Source: Bacillota bacterium (GTDB lineage: Bacteria > Bacillota > Clostridia > Lachnospirales > Lachnospiraceae). From it: 64,000 nt of DNA. The DNA lies in NCBI GenBank assembly GCA_023390555.1, contig JAEWCQ010000034.1, forward strand, positions 23,254 through 87,253. Reading direction: 5' to 3'. The notes under the pieces are model-generated. The model made no database searches and was not told the DNA's origin. It worked only from the letters and a program-made list of their open reading frames with translations. The position numbers and the translations under genes were made by a program. Positions 59,501 to 64,000 of the stretch are shown one piece after another; position 1 is the stretch's first letter, and each line of letters starts with the position of its first letter.

Positions 59501-60372
59501 AAATCACAGCGGTTGGAACCGGCAGTGCAACGGTCACGGCTGCCACCACAGACGGAAGTGAACTGACCGCGAACTGTACCGTTACGGTTACCGCAAAAGA
59601 TATCAGCAAGGCAGCAGGATTGAATGTATCTTTGAGCAAGACCTCTTATGTCTATGACAAGACAGCAAAGGTTCCAGTTGTAACGGTGACCCTCAACAGC
59701 AAGCCACTGGTAAGCGGAACCGACTACACCGTTTCCTACAGTAACAATACCTCTGTCGGTACTGCCACAGTTACCGTAAACGGAAAAGGCAATTATACCG
59801 GCAAAATTGCAAAATCATATACCATTACCAAAGCTTCTTCCAAAATTAACGTTAAATACTCCTCTTATACCAAGACATACGGAAGCAAGGCCTTCGGCCT
59901 CGGAGCCTCGGTAAACAGTGACGGTAAGTTAAGTTACAGTTCAAGCAGCAAAAAAGTTGTGACCGTAAATTCCAGCGGCAAAGTTACCATTGTCGGGTAC
60001 GGAACCGCAACCATTACAATTACTTCTGCTGCCACAAAAAATTACAGTGCAGCAAGTACAAAGGTGAAAATCACCGTCACACCAAAGACTTCCAAGATTT
60101 CAGCTGTAAAAAGCAGTAAGGCAGGAAAAGCAACTGTTTCATGGAGCAAAGACAAGACGGTTAGCGGATATATTATCAGCTATTCTACAAGTAAGAACTT
60201 CAAGAATGCCAAAACAGTTACCGTAACTTCCGCAAAGACAACAAGTAAAGAGCTCAGCAAACTCAGCAAAGGAAAGACCTATTATGTTAAGATCTGTGCT
60301 TACAAGACAGTAAGCGGAAAGAAAATCTTAGGATCTTACAGTAACGTCAAAAAAGTAACTGTAAAGAAGTAA
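56527..60372 (+). CDS. Large secreted multidomain endo-beta-1,4-galactanase, GH53
   Basis: 1281 aa from the ATG at 56527 (AGGAGG 6 bases upstream). A signal peptide ends near residue 36 (VQA). Domains in order: a carbohydrate-binding-like beta sandwich (45-188), a FIVAR-like helical segment (192-256), and the GH53 barrel (about 270-690) with Glu431 in QIGNETTAGF and Glu542 in VAETSW. An Ig-like domain (696-786), a second CBM61-like galactan-binding domain (787-930) and bacterial Ig repeats (945-1190) follow, then a terminal FN3-like domain (about 1192-1281) very rich in Lys, Ser and Thr. No LPXTG motif is present; the basic tail may hold it to the wall. It cleaves pectic galactan at the surface. 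Three LacI-type sites upstream point to sugar-controlled expression. Confidence 0.9.
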   Translation: MGGKKIFKQAFAVLLATTILFTQQSITGYGLSEVQAEDGSWVATSYVTNGDFEGGTTDGWTIDSTATAEVLTNQWASDTSNHFLNIYAASAGTGTSVSLSQTVSLPAGKYYVTLKNAGDAMNSVLSLGINGTTTSLTKLAGWDTWGTTTSEQFELSAATSLDLTISGTITKDGYYEKLDNIVIYKWQDAPQYTYDDLTQLIASVPSDYTDMGFTSDSTAALTTALSAANACTSETDSASIASAYEALTAALDGLVFDGTVFVQKVSDYDTDSIRGVDISSYLSLMDAFDEVNSTITDDSKKVGFRDWNGNLLDKQGFFDLLASSGVNYVRLRVWNNPYSSTDAAKGYGGGNNDLAKAVEMGQYATNAGMKTLIDFHFSDFWADPSKQKAPKAWSSYTVSEKAAAISDYVTSSLNTLKDANVAVGMVQIGNETTAGFCGETSWTNMDILFDAGCDAIHAFNTANGTDILAALHFTNPEKSGKYTTIAASLANYDGDGDGTKEGVSYDVFASSYYPYWHGTISNLTSVLKTIATTYGKYVMVAETSWATTYEDGDGHENTINDSGDLGSDASYNVTVQGQADEVRDVIAAVNDVNVTLANGDKAGLGMFYWEPAWIPVQYAYNEDGTVNSDTLASNKALWEKYGCGWASSYAGEYDAADAGVWYGGSAVDNQAMFDFSGNPLASLNVYKYVTYGATTALSIDSYSCDPVSIEVGTAVTGSLLPSTVSVSYNDSSTAALAVTWNTEDISKVAAAALTNSGIGKYTVNGTVTLSDSSTYPVACTVSVIAKNILTDYSFENASSAWTITGTGGAITKDDPKTGSKAVHLYSASAFSFTLSQTVTAEDAGTYKGYLYIQGGAGTGSNTGERIYLSATTSDGTEYTSDDVTLNGWKSWIQPTVSDIAVEAGDTITFTLHVTAAAGSWGTIDDACLYLDKAATTTEPTTATSITLDKSSLTMAYGDTSALVCTTDQDTSTGLPSFTSSNTKVATVDSNGKITAVGTGSATVTAATTDGSELTANCTVTVTAKDISKAAGLNVSLSKTSYVYDKTAKVPVVTVTLNSKPLVSGTDYTVSYSNNTSVGTATVTVNGKGNYTGKIAKSYTITKASSKINVKYSSYTKTYGSKAFGLGASVNSDGKLSYSSSSKKVVTVNSSGKVTIVGYGTATITITSAATKNYSAASTKVKITVTPKTSKISAVKSSKAGKATVSWSKDKTVSGYIISYSTSKNFKNAKTVTVTSAKTTSKELSKLSKGKTYYVKICAYKTVSGKKILGSYSNVKKVTVKK

Positions 60373-60431
60373 TCACACCGGCAGATGCTGTCAAATCAGC
60401 TTTCTGACATCGACAAGACGTTTACTACTCA

Positions 60432-60486
60432 CAAAAAAGAGGTTGCCTTCACAGCCGTTTCCGGCATGGAGGGCAACCTCTTTTCA
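60432..60486. terminator. Bidirectional terminator between convergent galactanase and GH1-PMI genes
   Basis: AAAAGAGGTTGCC and GGCAACCTCTTTT form a 13-bp stem around a 24-base loop, with an A-run left and a T-run right. Confidence 0.8.
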
Positions 60487-60513
60487 ATATTTTGTTATCG
60501 GATAAAATCTCTG

Positions 60514-62826
60514 TTATACTACCGGAATCGTGGAGGCAATGATCTGCATCTGTCCCTGCAATTCTGTCATTCCATAGTCAGCCGGCAGAATAAAGTGATC
60601 TCCTTTTTTTACCAACTGATGATTGATGATTCCGGTTCCTTCCAGGACGCTCATAATCAGGAATGGATATTTCTGTTCGAACTTCATCTCTCCATTCAGA
60701 TTCAGCTTGAATACGCTATAGTATTCGCAGGCAATCAGTTCATGCAGCTCATTCTCCGTTACGGATGATGCATTCACCACACTGTCATCCACGGATTTGG
60801 CAGGAACCGTAATCACATCAATACTCTGCTCCACATGAAGCTGCCGCGGCTTGCCGTCACTGAGCCTGTCATAATCGTAGACACGATAGGTAATATCACT
60901 GTTCTGCTGTGTCTCAAGGATAACCAGCCCGCCTTTGATCGCATGTACGGTTCCAGGATCAATCTGAATGAAATCACCTTTTTTCACCGGTATCTCACGG
61001 ATGAATTCGTTCCACCGCCCGGCCCGAATCATTTCTTCCAGTTCCGTGCGATCCTTTGCATTATGTCCGATGACAAGTGACGCATTCTCCGGACAATCCA
61101 AAATATACCAGCACTCCGTCTTACCGAATGAGCCGTTTTCATGCTCTGCCGCATAGACATCATCCGGGTGTACCTGAATGCTTAAATCATCCTTCGCATC
61201 GATGATCTTAATCAGGAGCGGGAAACGGTCAATATCCACATTGCCGAAGACTTCCGGATGGTTTTTCCACACTGCCGACAGTTTTTCCCCGGCAAAACGT
61301 CCTTCACGAACCGTGCAGTCTCCATTCGGATGTGCCGAGACACCCCAGCATTCACCGATATCATCTCCCTGTGCCGGATAACCGAAATCATCTCTGAGCC
61401 TTGTTCCTCCCCAGATATTGTGGGTGAAGACCGGATCCAGAAAAAGAATCTGTCTGCATGGCTGATTTATGCTGAGTTTTGCACCGTTACTCTTCATGAT
61501 GTCCCGATACCAGTATGCAGAATCCTTTACCGTCCGCTTCTGTGTCTGGAAATCCACATGCACAATTCCGAATCTCTCGCTGTATCCTTCCGACCACTCG
61601 AAGTTATCCAGGAAGGTCCAGAGGAAATAACCGGAGATATTTGCGCCTTCATCGCTCGCTTTCTGAAGCTGACCAATATAACGATCCAGGAAATCGATTC
61701 GGTTCGGATCATGTACCTGCCCGTCTTCGGAAACAGTATCGTGGCAGGACATTCCATTTTCCGTAATATAAATCGGAAGATCGTAACGCTCGCTCAGAAA
61801 TTTTGCTGCCCAGTAGAGGCAATCCGGCGTTACCGGCCAGTCAGTTGCAGCTTTGACATTCCCCGGCAGCCGGTCTACGAATTCCGGATTACCGTCTTTC
61901 CCGGCACGGACCAGATAGCCATTGTAGATATTCTGACCCATAAAATCCAGCGGCTGATGGATGAGTTCCATATCCTCTTTGGTGATCTTTGGAAGATATT
62001 CCGCATACTTCTCCAATCCTTCCTTCGGATACGTGCCCAGAAATACCGGATCTGAAAACCATGCCACATTCCAGGTCCAGTTGCTCAGAGGATTGTAAAA
62101 GCCAAAATACACTTTCTTTGCAGCTTCAATATCCTCCGGACTGTCCGTTGCCGGGCATGCTACTCCGCAGGTAGGTGCATAACCGATTTTAATCAGTCCC
62201 TTTGCATACTTTCTCAGCTGAAGAACCGCTTTTCCATGCGCCCGAAGTGCATTATGTGCAATCTGAAACACTTCCTTGGCCGGAAGCTGCAGGCCAGGTG
62301 CCTGCACTCCGGAAAGGTGTCCCAGTCCGACAAAACACTGCGGCTCATTTAAAGTAAAAATCTTGTCACACAAATCGGTAAAATTCTCAGCCACTACTTT
62401 TGCATAGTAACCAAACCATTCAATTACTTCTTCATTCAACCAGCCGCCCCGATCCTGAAGCGCCTGTGGAAATTCCCAGTGGTACATGGTCAGATAAGGC
62501 TCTATTCCATACTTTTTCATCTCCTGTATCATATCCCGATACAGATCGACTGCCTTCTGATTGACTTCTCCTGTCCCATCCGGAATCAATCTTGCCCAGC
62601 TAATGGAAAACCGGTATGCCTTGATTCCAAGCATGTGCATTAAAGCAAAATCCTCTTTATAGCGATGCACATGATCGCAGCTGACTGCCGCACTGTGATT
62701 TTCATAAATCTTTCCGGCTTCCTGGAAGGTATCCCAAATGCATTTACCGGCATCATCTGACGAATCACGTCCTTCCATCTGGTATGCACTGCTGGCAACA
62801 CCCCATACGAAATCATCTCGAAACAT
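60514..62826 (-). CDS. GH1 beta-glycosidase fused to type I phosphomannose isomerase
   Basis: 770 aa in one uninterrupted frame, no signal peptide. Residues 1-450 are a complete GH1 enzyme: WGVASSAYQMEG, acid/base Glu161 in TLNEP, nucleophile Glu356 in ITENG and the FLWTFLDNFEW signature. Residues 457-770 are a complete Firmicute-type ManA: ILFLDPVFTHNIWGGTRLRD, zinc ligands in QVHPDD (His553), KTECWYI (Glu571) and PGTVHAI (His628). The join near 61450 is a short hydrophilic linker (GAKLSINQPCRQ). The GH1 part hydrolyses beta-glucosides or beta-galactosides; the other interconverts mannose-6-P and fructose-6-P. The pairing would suit mannosyl-glucose or mannan breakdown. AGGAGG precedes the ATG. 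Confidence 0.9.
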   Translation of the reverse strand: MFRDDFVWGVASSAYQMEGRDSSDDAGKCIWDTFQEAGKIYENHSAAVSCDHVHRYKEDFALMHMLGIKAYRFSISWARLIPDGTGEVNQKAVDLYRDMIQEMKKYGIEPYLTMYHWEFPQALQDRGGWLNEEVIEWFGYYAKVVAENFTDLCDKIFTLNEPQCFVGLGHLSGVQAPGLQLPAKEVFQIAHNALRAHGKAVLQLRKYAKGLIKIGYAPTCGVACPATDSPEDIEAAKKVYFGFYNPLSNWTWNVAWFSDPVFLGTYPKEGLEKYAEYLPKITKEDMELIHQPLDFMGQNIYNGYLVRAGKDGNPEFVDRLPGNVKAATDWPVTPDCLYWAAKFLSERYDLPIYITENGMSCHDTVSEDGQVHDPNRIDFLDRYIGQLQKASDEGANISGYFLWTFLDNFEWSEGYSERFGIVHVDFQTQKRTVKDSAYWYRDIMKSNGAKLSINQPCRQILFLDPVFTHNIWGGTRLRDDFGYPAQGDDIGECWGVSAHPNGDCTVREGRFAGEKLSAVWKNHPEVFGNVDIDRFPLLIKIIDAKDDLSIQVHPDDVYAAEHENGSFGKTECWYILDCPENASLVIGHNAKDRTELEEMIRAGRWNEFIREIPVKKGDFIQIDPGTVHAIKGGLVILETQQNSDITYRVYDYDRLSDGKPRQLHVEQSIDVITVPAKSVDDSVVNASSVTENELHELIACEYYSVFKLNLNGEMKFEQKYPFLIMSVLEGTGIINHQLVKKGDHFILPADYGMTELQGQMQIIASTIPVV

Positions 62827-62933
62827 AGTATCCTCCTGTAAAAATGTTTCCTGGTTTTCTATTTCTGGTTTTCATTTTAGCATATCTCACTTTTCGTACT
62901 ATTATTTTTTTATGTTAAAATTGTACATTTCGA

Positions 62934-64000
62934 CTATACCTGGAACTTCTGCATGGAAGCATTCAGCTGCTGTACCTTTTTGCTCAGCCTCTCTGCCTCT
63001 TCCGCCAGTTTCTTTGCTCCTTCCAGCTGCGTGTTGACGGTCGCCGTCACTTCCTCTGTAGAGGCTGCCGCTTCCTCAGATACAGAAGCAATGCTCCGAA
63101 TGGAATCCAGAACCTCTCCCTTATCTGTAATCATGTTGGACATATTTGCGGTAATCCGATGCAGCACCTGTACCATCTCCTCCACATCATCCGCAATATC
63201 ACCAAATACTTCAATGGTTCCTTCAATCGAATCCGACTGCTCTTTTAAGAAACCTTCCGTCTTTATCGCACAGGCAGATGTTTTTTCCGTCGTCATCTGA
63301 ATATTTTCGATGATCTGCTGAATCTGGCTTCCGGCCTGCGCAGACTGATCTGCAAGATTCCGTATTTCTTCCGCAACCACCGCAAATCCTCTTCCTGCTT
63401 CACCGGCTCTGGCCGCTTCAATGGAAGCATTCAGCGATAGCAGATTTGTCTGCTGTGCAATTGCCTGAATCGTCTCAATGATACTGCCGATATTGTTAGA
63501 GTTCGCATTGACAGCCGCGATATCAGATACCAGCTGTTTGGTCATATCGGCAGCTGCCTCTGATTTCCGGTTCAGCTCCGCGATCCGCTCTTTTCCCGTT
63601 TCCACCGCAGACATTGCCGAATCGGAGCTCTTTCCCATATTATTTGTATATTCATAGACTTCATTCAGCTTATCCGAAAATTCGGACATCAGCGACAGAC
63701 TGTGATCCGAATCATCCGCCTGACGGCTCACTCCCTGTGCAACTTCTTCCATTGCCAGATTGATATCATTCATGGAATCTGCCATACCCTCGGCCGTTCC
63801 GGATACGTCTTTGGAGGAATCACTCACATCTGTGGTAAAATGAATCATCTCTTCCAGAATTCCCCTTACATTGGAAAGCATATCTGTCATACCGTTTGAC
63901 AGAAGCTGGAATTCATCTTTCCGCTTCGAGGCAAATGCTGTTGTGAAATCCCCGTCTGATACCTTACGCATGGTTTTTGTCAGTGTCTTTACTTCTTTGC
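62934..64000 (-). CDS. Methyl-accepting chemotaxis protein, C-terminal part (5' end outside window)
   Basis: The frame is open to the right edge, so sensor and membrane parts lie beyond it. What is visible is the end of a HAMP domain (VKTLTKTMRKVSDGDFTTAF) and the whole cytosolic signalling region. The hairpin tip QTNLLSLNASIEAARAGEAG is followed by RGFAVVAEEIRNLADQS. The protein ends shortly after the second helix without a CheR-tethering pentapeptide. It is about 107 bases upstream of the GH1-PMI gene on the same strand and could be read into it, as no clear terminator lies between them. Confidence 0.9.
   Translation of the reverse strand, partial: KEVKTLTKTMRKVSDGDFTTAFASKRKDEFQLLSNGMTDMLSNVRGILEEMIHFTTDVSDSSKDVSGTAEGMADSMNDINLAMEEVAQGVSRQADDSDHSLSLMSEFSDKLNEVYEYTNNMGKSSDSAMSAVETGKERIAELNRKSEAAADMTKQLVSDIAAVNANSNNIGSIIETIQAIAQQTNLLSLNASIEAARAGEAGRGFAVVAEEIRNLADQSAQAGSQIQQIIENIQMTTEKTSACAIKTEGFLKEQSDSIEGTIEVFGDIADDVEEMVQVLHRITANMSNMITDKGEVLDSIRSIASVSEEAAASTEEVTATVNTQLEGAKKLAEEAERLSKKVQQLNASMQKFQV

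Noticed and set aside
1..64000. CRISPR arrays, tRNA or rRNA genes, complete insertion sequences
   Set aside because: No regularly spaced repeats, cloverleaf-like segments, conserved rRNA blocks or transposase genes were recognised on either strand.

Overview
The window reads as chromosome of a motile, spore-forming Lachnospiraceae-like Firmicute, probably a gut carbohydrate fermenter. The grounds are a SpoVT homologue, three chemoreceptor genes, low-to-middle GC, strong AGGAGG ribosome-binding sites with some TTG and GTG starts, CUT1 sugar importers without a PTS, glucokinase of the ROK type, secreted galactanases, and DUF4176/LXG-like toxin debris. No rRNA, tRNA, CRISPR array or intact insertion sequence was seen.

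Layout. 1-3821: the right-hand end of a phage or phage-tail module (S74-tipped tail fibre, a small protein, a Dit-like tail protein). 3984-11077: housekeeping and regulation (Nim-like flavoprotein, membrane GGDEF-REC protein, glucokinase, class A PBP, spoVT). 11286-17358: a LacI-controlled alpha-glucoside unit (oligo-1,6-glucosidase plus CUT1 ABC importer), with two palindromic operators bracketing a good promoter. 17474-22324: a chemoreceptor, an XRE-type regulator and a NYN-LOTUS protein. 22411-31837: an AraC-linked glycoside region (GH2 beta-mannosidase-like, TIM-barrel epimerase, ThuA, lipoprotein esterase, GH36 alpha-galactosidase). The GH2 and GH36 promoters share one 64-bp architecture. 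31912-33902: a TetR regulator and a condensation-domain-like acyltransferase with matching operators.

34003-46687 is the most remarkable region. It is a divergent cluster that appears to encode the whole reductive route from uracil/thymine to 3-hydroxy acids: a dihydropyrimidine dehydrogenase lacking its FAD and NADPH domains, dihydropyrimidinase, an M20 ureidopropionase, a class III aminotransferase and an iron alcohol dehydrogenase. With them are an NMT1/THI5-like ABC importer, a cytidylate-kinase-like protein and a PucR regulator. The importer's binding lipoprotein has its two sequence halves in swapped order, which suggests a circular permutation. Two promoters in the cluster are followed at once by terminator-like hairpins, suggesting control by attenuation.

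46682-52375: small membrane and regulatory genes (GNAT, DUF2007, LytTR/DUF3021, an autoregulated XRE/membrane pair), a decayed T7SS-type toxin-immunity island bounded by a 14-bp direct repeat, and mgsA. 52504-64000: a galactan and beta-glycoside region with two secreted GH53 galactanases, two chemoreceptors, LacI-type operators ahead of the large galactanase, and a GH1 glycosidase fused to a phosphomannose isomerase.

All functional statements rest on reading motifs and context; no database search was run.
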